A program made the position numbers and the translations under genes. Shown piece after piece: positions 26,485 through 35,606 of a DNA stretch of 64,000 nucleotides. Numbering within the stretch: position 1 is the first letter of the stretch; each line of letters begins with the position of its first letter. The notes beneath the pieces were generated by a model. The model made no database searches and was not told the origin of the DNA. It saw nothing but the letters and a program-made list of their open reading frames with translations. Location: positions 2,000,798-2,064,797 of the forward strand of contig NZ_CP061280.1 of the NCBI RefSeq assembly GCF_014541205.1, given 5' to 3'. This DNA is from Mannheimia bovis. Its GTDB lineage: Bacteria; Pseudomonadota; Gammaproteobacteria; Enterobacterales; Pasteurellaceae.

Positions 26485-27798
26485 ATGTTTAAAATTTTTC
26501 TTTATTTATTACTTAGCTCTTCATTAGCATTGGCTGATACTATTTCTCTTTCAGTAAAAAATGCACCAACTTCACTTCTGCTAACTTATTTAGCTGAAGA
26601 AACAGGAAAAAATATAGTATTAGATGATGACATTCAAACTAAATCCACTTTAAGATTAGAAAATAAATCTATTGAAGAGATATTTAAAACACTCAGCAAA
26701 GTGAATAAGTTATCGCTCACTTATGATGGAGATATCGTTTATATTCATAAAAAAGACGAAAAAGTAGCTGATTTAAATACAATACCGTTTGATCATTTGC
26801 AAAATAATGGGCAAAATCTACCGCTTGTAACTACACCAAAATTGATAACTAAAACGATAAAGCTCAATTATGCTAAAGCCTCAGAAGTAATTGAATCTTT
26901 AACTAAAGGCAGTGGCACGTTTTTATCTGAGAATGGTTATATCCATTTTGATGAGCGAAGTAATAGCTTAATTATCAAAGATAGTGCGAAATCACTGCAA
27001 AATATTGAGCGATTAGTCAAACAACTCGACCAACCTACCGAACAAATTGCGATTGAAGCTCGCATCGTTACTATCAGTAGTGAGCATTTGCAGGAACTAG
27101 GTGTGCGTTGGGGAATGTTTTCCAGAGGAGCAGATCACTATAAATTTGGAGGGAGACTTGAAGGCAATGGATTAAATAATGTAGCCAATAATCTCAATGT
27201 GAATTTCCCCGTTACGAATGGAGCTTCCGCCGTTTTACAAGTGGCTTCCATTAATAGCCGTGTGCTAGATTTGGAACTCAGTGCATTAGAGCAGGAAAAC
27301 AGTGTGGAAATTATTGCCAGCCCTCGTCTTTTAACCACGAATAAAAAACCGGCGAGCATCAAGCAAGGTACAGAAATTCCTTATGTGATGTACAACACCA
27401 AATCAGAAGCCACTGATGTCGAATTTAAAGAAGCGGTGTTAGGGTTGGAAGTTGTTCCTCATCTTTCTACTCAAAATCAAATTCTGCTGGATTTGATCGT
27501 AACCCAAAACTCACCGAACTCTCAATCAGGTAGCAGTGGCTTAATTACTATTGATAAACAAGAACTCAACACACAAGTTTTTGCTAAGCATGGAGAAACT
27601 ATTGTATTAGGTGGAATTTTCCAGCATTTAGCCCAAAAAGGGGAAGATAAAGTGCCAGTTTTAGGCTCAATTCCCTTTATTAAACGTTTATTCAGCCAAA
27701 CGAGAGACAAAATCAGCAAACGAGAACTTGTGATTTTCGTTACTCCCTACATTCTTCAATCAAACGAAAAAGCAAGCGGTACGAAAAAATCAAAATAG
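26485..27798 (+). CDS. comE: Competence secretin ComE (PilQ-like)
   Basis: The 437-residue precursor has a signal peptide (MFKIFLYLLLSSSLALA), N-terminal secretin domains (about 20-190, including IKLNYAKASEVIESL) and a C-terminal secretin domain with the family region VEIIASPRLLTTNKKPASIKQGTEIPY and VLGSIPFIKRLFSQ near the end. It forms the outer-membrane channel for the type IV pilus and for incoming DNA. It closes the operon: comF, adjacent to comE in H. influenzae, is not present here. Confidence 0.9.
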   Translation: MFKIFLYLLLSSSLALADTISLSVKNAPTSLLLTYLAEETGKNIVLDDDIQTKSTLRLENKSIEEIFKTLSKVNKLSLTYDGDIVYIHKKDEKVADLNTIPFDHLQNNGQNLPLVTTPKLITKTIKLNYAKASEVIESLTKGSGTFLSENGYIHFDERSNSLIIKDSAKSLQNIERLVKQLDQPTEQIAIEARIVTISSEHLQELGVRWGMFSRGADHYKFGGRLEGNGLNNVANNLNVNFPVTNGASAVLQVASINSRVLDLELSALEQENSVEIIASPRLLTTNKKPASIKQGTEIPYVMYNTKSEATDVEFKEAVLGLEVVPHLSTQNQILLDLIVTQNSPNSQSGSSGLITIDKQELNTQVFAKHGETIVLGGIFQHLAQKGEDKVPVLGSIPFIKRLFSQTRDKISKRELVIFVTPYILQSNEKASGTKKSK

Positions 27799-27831
27799 CT
27801 AAGATAAACGCAAGCAAAAGTAGGGGAAGTA

Positions 27832-27840
27832 TGCTAAAAT
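27832..27840 (+). promoter_or_regulatory. Extended -10 promoter for nusB
   Basis: TGCTAAAAT is an extended -10 element (TGnTAAAAT) 37 bases upstream of the nusB start and just after comE. No good -35 is visible. It suggests independent nusB transcription, without a clear terminator after comE. Confidence 0.4.
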
Positions 27841-27877
27841 CAACCGTCATTTTTTGTGTTATAGAATTAGAGGTTTT

Positions 27878-28291
27878 ATGAAAGTTTCCCCACGTCGCCG
27901 TGCAAGAGAGTGTGCGGTTCAAGCCATTTATTCTTGGTATATTTCCAAAAATACGGTTGAAGAAGTGGAATTAGCATTTGTTGCAGATCAAGATATGAAA
28001 GGCGTGGATATGCCTTATTTCCGCAAACTTTTTCGTGGCGTTGTAGATAATGTTGAAGCCATTGATGAAGCATTACGCCCTTATTTAGATCGTGCTGAAG
28101 ACGATATCGATCCTATTGAGCGTTCTATTCTTCGCCTATCCGGCTATGAGCTGAAATTTGAAGATGATGTGCCTTTCCGTGTTGTAATAAACGAAGGTAT
28201 TGAAGTCGCAAAAGTGTTTGGTTCTGATGACAGCCATAAATACATCAACGGTATTTTAGACAAATTAGCCCCTGCACTCGGTAAGAAATAA
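27878..28291 (+). CDS. nusB: Transcription antitermination factor NusB
   Basis: NusB binds boxA RNA with S10 (NusE) and is needed for antitermination of rRNA operons. The 137-residue all-helical protein shows [17 protein letters not shown], an RNA-binding Arg-rich N-terminus, and [30 protein letters not shown] at the C-terminus. The start at 27878 has AGAGG upstream; eight extra codons upstream are not family-like. It heads nusB-thiL-pgpA, the order in H. influenzae. Confidence 0.95.
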   Translation: MKVSPRRRARECAVQAIYSWYISKNTVEEVELAFVADQDMKGVDMPYFRKLFRGVVDNVEAIDEALRPYLDRAEDDIDPIERSILRLSGYELKFEDDVPFRVVINEGIEVAKVFGSDDSHKYINGILDKLAPALGKK

Positions 28292-28297
28292 AATATT

Positions 28298-28321
28298 CCC
28301 CAATTTTAGATAAAATTGGGG
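28298..28321 (+). terminator. Hairpin terminator/attenuator between nusB and thiL
   Basis: CCCCAATTTT (28298-28307) pairs with 28312-28321 over a 4-base loop, followed by ATTTTGTT. It would reduce, not necessarily abolish, read-through from nusB into thiL. Confidence 0.6.
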
Positions 28322-28352
28322 ATTTTGTTGATCATAGGCTTAAGGATATTTT

Positions 28353-29333
28353 ATGGGTGAATTTGATATTATCGAACGTTATTTCAATGCCTCTCAACGT
28401 CCTGCTCGTAGAGATGTCGTATTGGCTATTGGTGATGACTGTGCAGTTACTTCCCTTAAACCCAATCAGCAACTAGCTATCACAACAGATACTTTAGTTT
28501 GTGGTACTCACTTTCTTCCAACTATTTCACCTGCTGATTTGGCATATAAAAGTGTGGCGGTTAATTTAAGCGATCTCGCCTCAATGGGGGCTGAACCGGC
28601 TTGGATCTCATTAGCTTTAACCTTACCTGAAATCGATCACGATTGGCTGGCTGAATTTAGTGAACATTTCTTTGATATCTTAGATCACTATAATGTTGAT
28701 CTGATTGGTGGCGATACAACCAAAGGGCATTTATCTTTAACTCTTACCGCACAAGGCATTGTGCCACAAGATAAAGGACTTTTTCGCCACAATGCCAAAA
28801 TAGGCGATTGGATCTATGTTTCCGGCACACTAGGCGATAGTGCAGCCGGTTTGCAATTACTGCTTAACCAGAAAACTGATAATGTAAGTTGGAATAAAGA
28901 TGAAAGTTATCTTATTCAACGTCATTTACGCCCAACGCCTCGAGTATTACTTGGCTTAACTATTGCCTCTATTGCAAATGCTGCTATTGATATTTCAGAC
29001 GGATTGCTCTCTGATTTAGGGCATATTCTAAAACGCAGTAACTGCGGAGCAGTGCTAAATCTTGATGATTTACCACTTTCCGAACCTCTGCTAAATTGCT
29101 ATTCAAAAGAAGATGCCGAACAGTTTGCATTAAGTGGCGGGGAAGATTACGAGCTTTGTTTTACTGTTCATAACGACAATAAACACAAACTAGAAAAAGC
29201 CCTCGCCAACATTGGCGTAAGCTATACTTGCATCGGGCAAATTCGTTCTGCAAAAGAAAGCTTAACCTTAGTACGCAATAATGAAGTGGTAACATTGCCA
29301 GCTCAAAGAGGCTTCGACCATTTTAAAAAATAA
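28353..29333 (+). CDS. thiL: Thiamine-monophosphate kinase
   Basis: ThiL phosphorylates thiamine monophosphate to the active diphosphate, using ATP. The 326-residue protein shows the AIR-synthetase-like fold motifs: IGDDCAV near 27-33, SLALTLPEIDHDW, GGDTTKG and AIDISDGLLSDLGH. It precedes pgpA with a 5-base gap. No TPP riboswitch is seen upstream. Confidence 0.95.
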   Translation: MGEFDIIERYFNASQRPARRDVVLAIGDDCAVTSLKPNQQLAITTDTLVCGTHFLPTISPADLAYKSVAVNLSDLASMGAEPAWISLALTLPEIDHDWLAEFSEHFFDILDHYNVDLIGGDTTKGHLSLTLTAQGIVPQDKGLFRHNAKIGDWIYVSGTLGDSAAGLQLLLNQKTDNVSWNKDESYLIQRHLRPTPRVLLGLTIASIANAAIDISDGLLSDLGHILKRSNCGAVLNLDDLPLSEPLLNCYSKEDAEQFALSGGEDYELCFTVHNDNKHKLEKALANIGVSYTCIGQIRSAKESLTLVRNNEVVTLPAQRGFDHFKK

Positions 29334-29338
29334 CAATA

Positions 29339-29812
29339 ATGAAACCAATTAATCTTAAAAATCCAATTCATTTTTTAGCAGTAGGCTTTGGTTCCGGTTT
29401 ACTAAGACCTGCCCCCGGTACTTGGGGAAGCCTAGTAGGTTTAATAATTGCTATTATTTTATGGACAGCAACCCAATCCAGCATTTTCTTTGCTATTCTT
29501 ACCCTAATTAGCTTTATTTCAGGGTGTTATATTTGCCACAAAACCAGCCAAGATCTGAATGTTCACGATGATGGTAGAATTGTTTGGGACGAAATCGTTG
29601 CTATCTTTTTAATGTTTACTTATCTGCCTGAATATAATTTATTAGGTTATGTATTGGCTTTTATCAGCTTCCGCATTTTTGATATTCTCAAACCATTTCC
29701 AATCCGCTATTTTGACGAAAAATTAGAGGGAGGCTTGGGCATTATGTTTGATGATATTCTTGCAGCCATTTTCGCTCTTATTTCACTTCATCTTTTGTAC
29801 TATTTTATTTAA
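29339..29812 (+). CDS. pgpA: Phosphatidylglycerophosphatase A
   Basis: PgpA dephosphorylates phosphatidylglycerol phosphate at the inner membrane to give phosphatidylglycerol. The 157-residue protein has LRPAPGTWGSLVG at the N-terminus and the metal-binding WDE motif in GRIVWDEIVA, plus four hydrophobic segments. It is tightly linked to thiL, and a RhtB-family gene follows after 5 bases. Confidence 0.93.
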   Translation: MKPINLKNPIHFLAVGFGSGLLRPAPGTWGSLVGLIIAIILWTATQSSIFFAILTLISFISGCYICHKTSQDLNVHDDGRIVWDEIVAIFLMFTYLPEYNLLGYVLAFISFRIFDILKPFPIRYFDEKLEGGLGIMFDDILAAIFALISLHLLYYFI

Positions 29813-29817
29813 ATATT

Positions 29818-30444
29818 ATGCTGACAATTTTATTTATCCACTTAGCAGGGCTGGTTAGCCCCGGTCCTGATTTCTTTTATGTCGTTAGGCAATCGGCAAG
29901 CCACTCAATTAAAAAAGGCATTTTAGCGGCAATTGGTATTTCTATTGGCATTATTTTTTGGGCAAGTTTCGCTATTTTCGGACTGGCTTGGTTAAGCAAA
30001 AGTATGGGTGAAATTTTCCAATATAGCGTTATGTTAATTGGTGGCTGCTATCTGGTATATATTGGCTCAAAAATGGTAAGAGTAACTGAAAGTGTTAGGT
30101 TTAAAGAACATAAAACCGAACTAATGCCGCTCAATAACTGTGAAGAAATTAGAAAAGGCTTATTAATCAATATTTTTAATGCTAAAGCAGGAATTTACTT
30201 TACCAGTGTTATTTCCGCTTATTTAGGCAATTTTACTCAAATATCACAAATGTTTGAGCTACTCTTTTTATTTGTGATAAGCACATTAGCTTATTTCTGT
30301 GTGGTAGCCCTACTCTTTTCTCGTAAGCCTATCAGACAATTTTACTCAAAGCATAGTCGCTATATTGATAACATCTCAGGCGTAATTTTTATCCTGTTTG
30401 GCTTGATGTTGATTTATGAAGGATTTACTCATCTTATCAGCTAA
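29818..30444 (+). CDS. LysE/RhtB family amino-acid exporter
   Basis: The 208-residue membrane protein has about six hydrophobic segments and the family signature GLVSPGPDFFYVVRQSAS near residues 11-28, plus NIFNAKAGIYFTSV, typical of RhtB/RhtC homoserine-threonine exporters. Substrate cannot be specified. It is the last gene of nusB-thiL-pgpA and ends just before an uptake signal and the ruvAB promoter. Confidence 0.85.
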   Translation: MLTILFIHLAGLVSPGPDFFYVVRQSASHSIKKGILAAIGISIGIIFWASFAIFGLAWLSKSMGEIFQYSVMLIGGCYLVYIGSKMVRVTESVRFKEHKTELMPLNNCEEIRKGLLINIFNAKAGIYFTSVISAYLGNFTQISQMFELLFLFVISTLAYFCVVALLFSRKPIRQFYSKHSRYIDNISGVIFILFGLMLIYEGFTHLIS

Positions 30445-30476
30445 CAAGCGGTTGTTTTTTACAAAATTTTGCACAT

Positions 30477-30506
30477 TTGACATAAATTCAATAGTGTTAT
30501 TTTATA
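30477..30506 (+). promoter_or_regulatory. Sigma-70-type promoter for ruvAB
   Basis: TTGACA (30477-30482) is 18 bases from TTTATA (30501-30506), 45 bases before the ruvA start. I see no clear LexA operator (CTGT-N8-ACAG) here. Confidence 0.55.
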
Positions 30507-30551
30507 CAGTTTCTGCTATGCTACTGCCAATTTTAACTTTCGGATAGAACA

Positions 30552-31157
30552 ATGATAGGACGATTACACGGCAAGATTATTGAAAAGCAGCCACCGGAAA
30601 TTTTACTGGACGTGCAAGGTGTAGGTTATGAGCTGCTACTCCCAATGACAAGTTTCTACAGCCTACCACAAATAGGCGATGAAACGACTATTTTTACGCA
30701 TTTAGTAGTGCGAGAAGATGCTCACTTGCTATTTGGTTTTGCCCAAAAACAAGATAGAACCTTATTTCGTGAGTTGATTAAAACCAATGGCGTTGGTCCA
30801 AAACTTGCTCTCGCCATTCTTTCTGCTATGTCGGTTTCACAATTTGCGACAGCAATTGAAAATGAAGAATTAGCAAAACTCACGAAAATTCCGGGTATTG
30901 GTAGAAAAACCGCTGAACGTTTGCTTGTTGAGCTAAAAGGTAAATTCAAAGGCATTGCCCAAAGCGATTTCTTTGTTGAAGTTTCACACGATCAAATTGT
31001 GGCAAGCAGCACGCCAGACCCGGCAAATGAAGCTCTTGATGCTCTAATTGCTTTAGGTTACAAACCAAATGATGCAGAGAAAATGATCAAGAAAGTCAAT
31101 AAAGCAGGAGCAACGAGCGAGCAGCTCATTCGTGAGGCATTAAAAAATTCCTTATAA
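30552..31157 (+). CDS. ruvA: Holliday junction DNA helicase subunit RuvA
   Basis: RuvA binds four-way junctions and loads RuvB for branch migration. The 201-residue protein begins [27 protein letters not shown] (OB fold) and has helix-hairpin-helix repeats around [14 protein letters not shown] and [17 protein letters not shown], then the flexible linker and the C-terminal RuvB-binding three-helix domain. ruvB follows after 10 bases. ruvC is not in the operon here. Confidence 0.97.
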   Translation: MIGRLHGKIIEKQPPEILLDVQGVGYELLLPMTSFYSLPQIGDETTIFTHLVVREDAHLLFGFAQKQDRTLFRELIKTNGVGPKLALAILSAMSVSQFATAIENEELAKLTKIPGIGRKTAERLLVELKGKFKGIAQSDFFVEVSHDQIVASSTPDPANEALDALIALGYKPNDAEKMIKKVNKAGATSEQLIREALKNSL

Positions 31158-31167
31158 GTATTAAATT

Positions 31168-32172
31168 ATGATTGAAGCAGATAGAATCATCAGTGCCTCG
31201 CCAAAGCGTGAGGAAGAAGTCATCGACCGAGCAATTCGCCCTAAATTACTTACCGATTATGTTGGACAACCCTCTGTGCGTGATCAAATGGAGATCTTCA
31301 TCAAAGCCGCCAAATTGCGTGATGAGGCTCTCGATCATTTACTGATTTTTGGTCCTCCCGGTTTAGGTAAAACCACCCTTGCCAATATTGTTGCGAATGA
31401 AATGGGCGTTAATATCCGCACTACTTCCGGTCCGGTTCTAGAAAAAGCGGGAGACTTAGCGGCAATGCTAACTAATCTTGAACCTTATGATGTGCTTTTC
31501 ATTGATGAAATTCACCGCCTCTCTCCTGCTATCGAGGAAGTGCTTTATCCTGCAATGGAAGATTATCAACTGGATATTATGATCGGCGAAGGTCCTGCTG
31601 CACGCTCTATCAAGCTCGATTTACCGCCTTTTACACTAGTAGGAGCTACCACTCGAGCTGGATCACTTACCTCACCATTACGGGATCGCTTTGGCATTGT
31701 ACAACGGTTAGAATTTTATTCAGTGGACGATCTCACGTTAATTGTAAAACGCAGTGCGGACTGTCTCAATCTTAATTTATCCGCAGATGGAGCTTATGAA
31801 GTAGCTCGCCGCTCACGTGGTACACCTCGTATTGCTAACCGCCTACTTCGCCGTGTGCGAGATTACGCTGATGTTCGCAATAACGGCATTATTACGTCTG
31901 ATATTGCAAAGCAAGCCTTAGCAATGCTTGATGTAGATTCTGAAGGTTTTGATTTTATGGACATCAAACTCTTGCAAGCGATTGTCGAACGTTTTGACGG
32001 CGGACCTGTTGGTTTAGATAACCTTGCAGCGGCTATTGGCGAAGAACGAGATACTATTGAAGATGTGCTAGAACCTTATCTCATCCAACAAGGCTTCCTA
32101 CAACGCACACCAAGAGGAAGAATTGCAACCAATAGAACCTATGCTCATCTTGGCATTACGAAAATTGGCTAA
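31168..32172 (+). CDS. ruvB: Holliday junction branch-migration ATPase RuvB
   Basis: RuvB is the AAA+ motor driving branch migration with RuvA. The 334-residue protein has Walker [10 protein letters not shown] (62-70), Walker [10 protein letters not shown] near 113, the sensor region GATTRAG, the arginine-finger segment PLRDRFGI and a C-terminal winged helix ending [16 protein letters not shown]. Sequence and length are standard. A 16-bp uptake-signal hairpin follows. Confidence 0.97.
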   Translation: MIEADRIISASPKREEEVIDRAIRPKLLTDYVGQPSVRDQMEIFIKAAKLRDEALDHLLIFGPPGLGKTTLANIVANEMGVNIRTTSGPVLEKAGDLAAMLTNLEPYDVLFIDEIHRLSPAIEEVLYPAMEDYQLDIMIGEGPAARSIKLDLPPFTLVGATTRAGSLTSPLRDRFGIVQRLEFYSVDDLTLIVKRSADCLNLNLSADGAYEVARRSRGTPRIANRLLRRVRDYADVRNNGIITSDIAKQALAMLDVDSEGFDFMDIKLLQAIVERFDGGPVGLDNLAAAIGEERDTIEDVLEPYLIQQGFLQRTPRGRIATNRTYAHLGITKIG

Positions 32173-32175
32173 CTC

Positions 32176-32233
32176 ACAAGCGGTTGTTTTTGTTTAATAA
32201 TTTGCAAAATTTTAGATAAAAACAACCGCTTGT
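32176..32233. terminator. Uptake-signal hairpin between ruvB and the lipid cluster
   Basis: A perfect 16-bp stem, ACAAGCGGTTGTTTTT (32176-32191) with 32218-32233, encloses a 26-base loop. It lies between convergent ruvB and the CdsA-like gene. Both arms contain uptake-signal cores. It has no separate T-run after the stem, so termination strength is uncertain. Confidence 0.6.
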
Positions 32234-32241
32234 TGAATACG

Positions 32242-33165
32242 CTATGCCCAATAATATCGGACAATATGGAAGAACACCGGTGCGGAAAAGCAAATAGAAT
32301 CCACTCGGTCTAGCATTCCGCCGTGTCCTTTAATCATTCTGCCCCAATCTTTCACACCGTAATCTCGCTTGATGGCAGACATCACCAATCCGCCGAAAAA
32401 GCCCATTAAACAAACCACAAAACCGATTATACCTGCCTGTAATGTTGAAAATGGCGTAATAGGGGCAAGTAACATCGCAATGAGAGTTGCACTTAGAATA
32501 CCGCCTACTGTGCCGGCAACCGTTTTAGATGGCGATAGGCTTGGCATAATTTTACGTTTGCCCACCAGTTTACCCCAAATGTACTGTAATACATCACTTA
32601 ACTGAACAATCGCAATTAAGAAAATCAGCAATTGGATATTTTGATTTTTATCCAAGCCTTGAACATTTAAGGTAAGCAATGCCGGAACGTGTGAAAGACA
32701 GAAAATGCTAATCATCGCAGCCCATTGAATTTTGGCTGAACGCCCTAAAAAATGCTCGGTTTTGCCTGTTAAACTGCCCACAATCGGTAATAATAAGAAG
32801 CCATAAACAGGGATAAAAATAGAAAACATTCCATACCATTCCGTCCACACAAAATAGTATTGTAACGGTAGAAGTAAATAAAAGCAGACTACAAGTGCGT
32901 AGTAGTCGTGTCTATCTTGATAGACCAGTGTCATAAATTCTCTTAAAGCTGCAAAAGAGATAAGGAAAAAGAGTAAAATCGTGCCGTTTTGCCCGAACGC
33001 AAAGGCAAATAACAACACAAAAAGCATTATCCACCAGGCATAAATACGAGCATTTAAATTCTCAATGGTATTCGTATTGCCTTTGCGTTTTTTAAGCACA
33101 AAGCCAATCAATGATGCTAAAACTAAAATCCCGAAAAAAGAGAGAAAAATTGTACTCATTGTCAT
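32242..33165 (-). CDS. CdsA-like CDP-diglyceride synthetase (YnbB-like)
   Basis: The 307-residue membrane protein belongs to the phosphatidate cytidylyltransferase family, which makes CDP-diacylglycerol from CTP and phosphatidate. The C-terminal signature S-A-I-K-R-D-x4-K-D-x4-I-K-GHGGMLDRVDS is complete, and about eight hydrophobic helices precede it. AGGAG lies six bases before the ATG. It is the last of three genes with an acyltransferase and a CDP-alcohol phosphotransferase, an arrangement recalling E. coli ynbAB. The housekeeping cdsA is presumably elsewhere, so this is probably a paralogue with a separate role. Confidence 0.83.
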   Translation of the reverse strand: MTMSTIFLSFFGILVLASLIGFVLKKRKGNTNTIENLNARIYAWWIMLFVLLFAFAFGQNGTILLFFLISFAALREFMTLVYQDRHDYYALVVCFYLLLPLQYYFVWTEWYGMFSIFIPVYGFLLLPIVGSLTGKTEHFLGRSAKIQWAAMISIFCLSHVPALLTLNVQGLDKNQNIQLLIFLIAIVQLSDVLQYIWGKLVGKRKIMPSLSPSKTVAGTVGGILSATLIAMLLAPITPFSTLQAGIIGFVVCLMGFFGGLVMSAIKRDYGVKDWGRMIKGHGGMLDRVDSICFSAPVFFHIVRYYWA

Positions 33166-33168
33166 TAT

Positions 33169-33795
33169 TTACTCCTTATGCGTTGGGGAAAGAGCAAGCA
33201 ACGCTTGGCGTGTGCGTTCGATAAAATCGGCTTTTTCTTCTCCCTCTTGCAATGAAATTGCTTCACCAAAGCGTACTTGGCACATCAATGGAATCGGCAA
33301 AATTGCCCCTTTTGGCAGAACTTGTTTCATATTATCAATCCAGACCGGTACAAATTGAATATTAGCTTGTTGTTTGGCGAGATGATAAATCCCACTTTTA
33401 AAAGGTTGTAGTACTTCTTCACTTAAATTACGTGTACCTTCCGGGAAAATAATCAGATTTTCGCCCGTTGAAAGTCGGTTAGCCATATTTTCAATCGCAA
33501 GTTGCGGATTATCACTGTTACGTTCTACCAACAATACATTAAAAACAGTATTCGCAATAAAACGGCGAATAGCTCCTTTCTGCCAATAATCCGCCCCCGC
33601 AACAGGTCGGGTTTTCAGGCGTAAATGCTGCGGTAATGAGATCCAAACTAAAATAAAATCACCGTGACTATGATGGTTTGCATAATAAACCGTCGGCACG
33701 CTATTTTCAGTTAATTGCTGAGGTCGAACACCTGTAATAAAAGAGGTAAAAAAGCAAATAATATGGTCAATAAATTTAGCGAGTAACGTTTTCAT
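33169..33795 (-). CDS. PlsC-like 1-acylglycerol-phosphate acyltransferase
   Basis: The 208-residue protein has the acyltransferase catalytic motif H-x4-D (H41 to D46 in NHHSHGD) and the glycerol-phosphate site FPEGTRN near 120, plus an N-terminal hydrophobic segment. The family adds an acyl chain to lysophosphatidate or a related acceptor at the inner membrane. The start at 33795 (MKTLLAKF) has GGAG seven bases upstream and overlaps the previous gene by 20 bases; an upstream start is open but unlikely. The acceptor in this cluster is unknown. Confidence 0.83.
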   Translation of the reverse strand: MKTLLAKFIDHIICFFTSFITGVRPQQLTENSVPTVYYANHHSHGDFILVWISLPQHLRLKTRPVAGADYWQKGAIRRFIANTVFNVLLVERNSDNPQLAIENMANRLSTGENLIIFPEGTRNLSEEVLQPFKSGIYHLAKQQANIQFVPVWIDNMKQVLPKGAILPIPLMCQVRFGEAISLQEGEEKADFIERTRQALLALSPTHKE

Positions 33796-34456
33796 TCTGT
33801 TTCTCCAAATAATTGAGTTCGGCAGAAATTGCCATTGTGCGAACATAGCAAGTATAAGCTGTGCCAAGCGTAATAATAATTAAAGTAGCAGAAAGTATAT
33901 AAGTAGTTAAATTGAAATAGATTTCTACCGCAGCAAGCAAACAACCAATAGTGATTGCTGCCATTCTTTGTTGTTTTGCCATCGGACCTTGAAAACGTTG
34001 AGGCAATCCTAAACTTCCGCCAAAGATGCGAATATAAGCACTTAAAGCCGCCAACAATGCAGCCAACCAGCCTAACCAGAAAAATGGTGTGGCATAGCCT
34101 AATGCAATTAAAAATAAACTGTCTGCTACCCTGTCTGGAAATTCATTAAAAATTGCTCCATTTGCGGTTTTCTTTCCGCCTTCTACTGCTACCATTCCAT
34201 CAAACAAATTACACAACAGACGCAGTTGCACCATCAAAGCACAGAAAATCAGTGCCGAAATCGATTGGCTAAAAAATAAAGCAACTGCCCCAAATAACGC
34301 AAACAACATACTTAAACACGAAATTTGATTAGGTGTTGGGAAGCGTTTACGAGCAAGCCAAGCGGCAAATCCTGCAAGCCATTTATTGTTGCGAGAACTT
34401 AGTGGACGGCGATTTTTTATATTATTTTCAGACTTGTTGACAAGATTTCCAGACAT
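33776..34456 (-). CDS. CDP-alcohol phosphatidyltransferase family protein (YnbA-like)
   Basis: The 226-residue membrane protein aligns with the CDP-alcohol phosphotransferase family, which joins CDP-diacylglycerol to an alcohol. The family motif region is N83-x2-D86-G87-x2-A90-V91-x8-G100-x3-N104-x3-D108. The classic motif is D-x2-D-G-x2-A-R-x8-G-x3-D-x3-D, so the first Asp, the Arg and the third Asp are Asn, Val and Asn. About six hydrophobic helices are present. AAGGA precedes the ATG. It is the first gene of the cluster, translationally coupled to the acyltransferase. Confidence 0.82.
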   Translation of the reverse strand: MSGNLVNKSENNIKNRRPLSSRNNKWLAGFAAWLARKRFPTPNQISCLSMLFALFGAVALFFSQSISALIFCALMVQLRLLCNLFDGMVAVEGGKKTANGAIFNEFPDRVADSLFLIALGYATPFFWLGWLAALLAALSAYIRIFGGSLGLPQRFQGPMAKQQRMAAITIGCLLAAVEIYFNLTTYILSATLIIITLGTAYTCYVRTMAISAELNYLEKQNENVTR

Positions 34457-34670
34457 CGTATTTTCCTTTCAGGTATAAAGGGATTTCATTTAGTTTAACT
34501 TAACTTTTATGAGATGAATAGATAGCAAAATTTTAATAAAAAATGACCGCTTGTGGCATTAACGCTCCAAATTCTTCATCATAAACTGACTATAACTAAT
34601 CAATATCTTTACAAAGCCTTTAATTTACGCTATTAATTGCTTACCAATATAACTAAAAAGAGTGGTACTT

Positions 34671-35594
34671 ATGCTGAAGTTTATTTTTAAACGTCTTCTT
34701 GAGGCGATTCCAACCCTATTTATCCTCATTACCTTTTCTTTTTTCCTGATGCGACTTGCTCCTGGCAGTCCGTTTACCAGTGAAAAAGCCTATCCGCCAG
34801 AAGTAATGGCAAATATTGAAGCCAAATATCATCTTAATGAACCGCTTTATAAACAGTATTTCCTTTATATGGAAAATCTGTCAAAAGGGGATTTTGGTCC
34901 TTCATTTAAATATAAAGATCAAACCGTAAACAGTTTGATTGCCTCTGCGTTCCCGGTTTCGATAAAGCTAGGCATTACTGCCTTTATTTTTGCCGTCATT
35001 ATTGGCTTAACGGCGGGAACAGTTGCTGCCCTTAAGCAAAACAGTAAATGGGATTATTGGGTGATGGGCTTTTCAATGACAGGGATCATTATGCCAAGCT
35101 TTGTATTCGCTCCGCTTTTGGTTCTCATCTTTGCTATTTATCTCAAATGGTTACCTGCCGGCGGCTGGAATGGCGGTCAGCTCTATTATATGGTACTGCC
35201 TGTTCTCTCTTTAACCATCAGCTATGTTGCAGGGATTGCCCGTATCACTCGAGGTTCAATGATTGAAGTGCTACATTCAAACTTCATTCGTACCGCTAAA
35301 GCAAAAGGTTTACCTATGCGTAAAATTATTTTCAAACACGCTCTACGCCCTGCTCTACTACCTGTGATTACCTATTTAGGTCCTGCTTTTGTGGGAATTA
35401 TTACAGGCTCAATGGTGATTGAAAGCGTGTTTGGCTTGCCGGGTATCGGGCAGCTTTTCGTGAACGGTGCGTTAAACCGTGATTATTCTTTAGTGCTAAG
35501 TCTTACCATTTTAGTTGGCACATTAACTATTTTATTCAATGCGATTGTCGATATTTTATATGCGGTAATCGATCCGAAAATTCGTTATTCATAA
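34671..35594 (+). CDS. oppB: Oligopeptide ABC transporter permease OppB
   Basis: OppB is one of the two permeases of the oligopeptide importer. The 307-residue protein aligns with E. coli OppB throughout, including MLKFIFKRLLEAIPTLFILI, the segment PPEVMANIEAKYHLNEP and the ABC-interaction (EAA-like) loop RTAKAKGLPMRKIIFKHALRP. The start chosen (34671) fits the family; a GTG nine bases upstream is open. oppC follows after 12 bases. No binding-protein gene is upstream: the neighbour is the divergent lipid cluster. Confidence 0.93.
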   Translation: MLKFIFKRLLEAIPTLFILITFSFFLMRLAPGSPFTSEKAYPPEVMANIEAKYHLNEPLYKQYFLYMENLSKGDFGPSFKYKDQTVNSLIASAFPVSIKLGITAFIFAVIIGLTAGTVAALKQNSKWDYWVMGFSMTGIIMPSFVFAPLLVLIFAIYLKWLPAGGWNGGQLYYMVLPVLSLTISYVAGIARITRGSMIEVLHSNFIRTAKAKGLPMRKIIFKHALRPALLPVITYLGPAFVGIITGSMVIESVFGLPGIGQLFVNGALNRDYSLVLSLTILVGTLTILFNAIVDILYAVIDPKIRYS

Positions 35595-35606
35595 GTAGGA
35601 GCGGAA

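Noticed and set aside
28260-28352. TPP riboswitch upstream of thiL
   Set aside because: The spacer is too short and holds only a simple hairpin; no THI-box conserved sequence seen.
30483-30551. LexA operator before ruvA
   Set aside because: ACAG and CTG fragments occur, but no CTGT-N8-ACAG arrangement.
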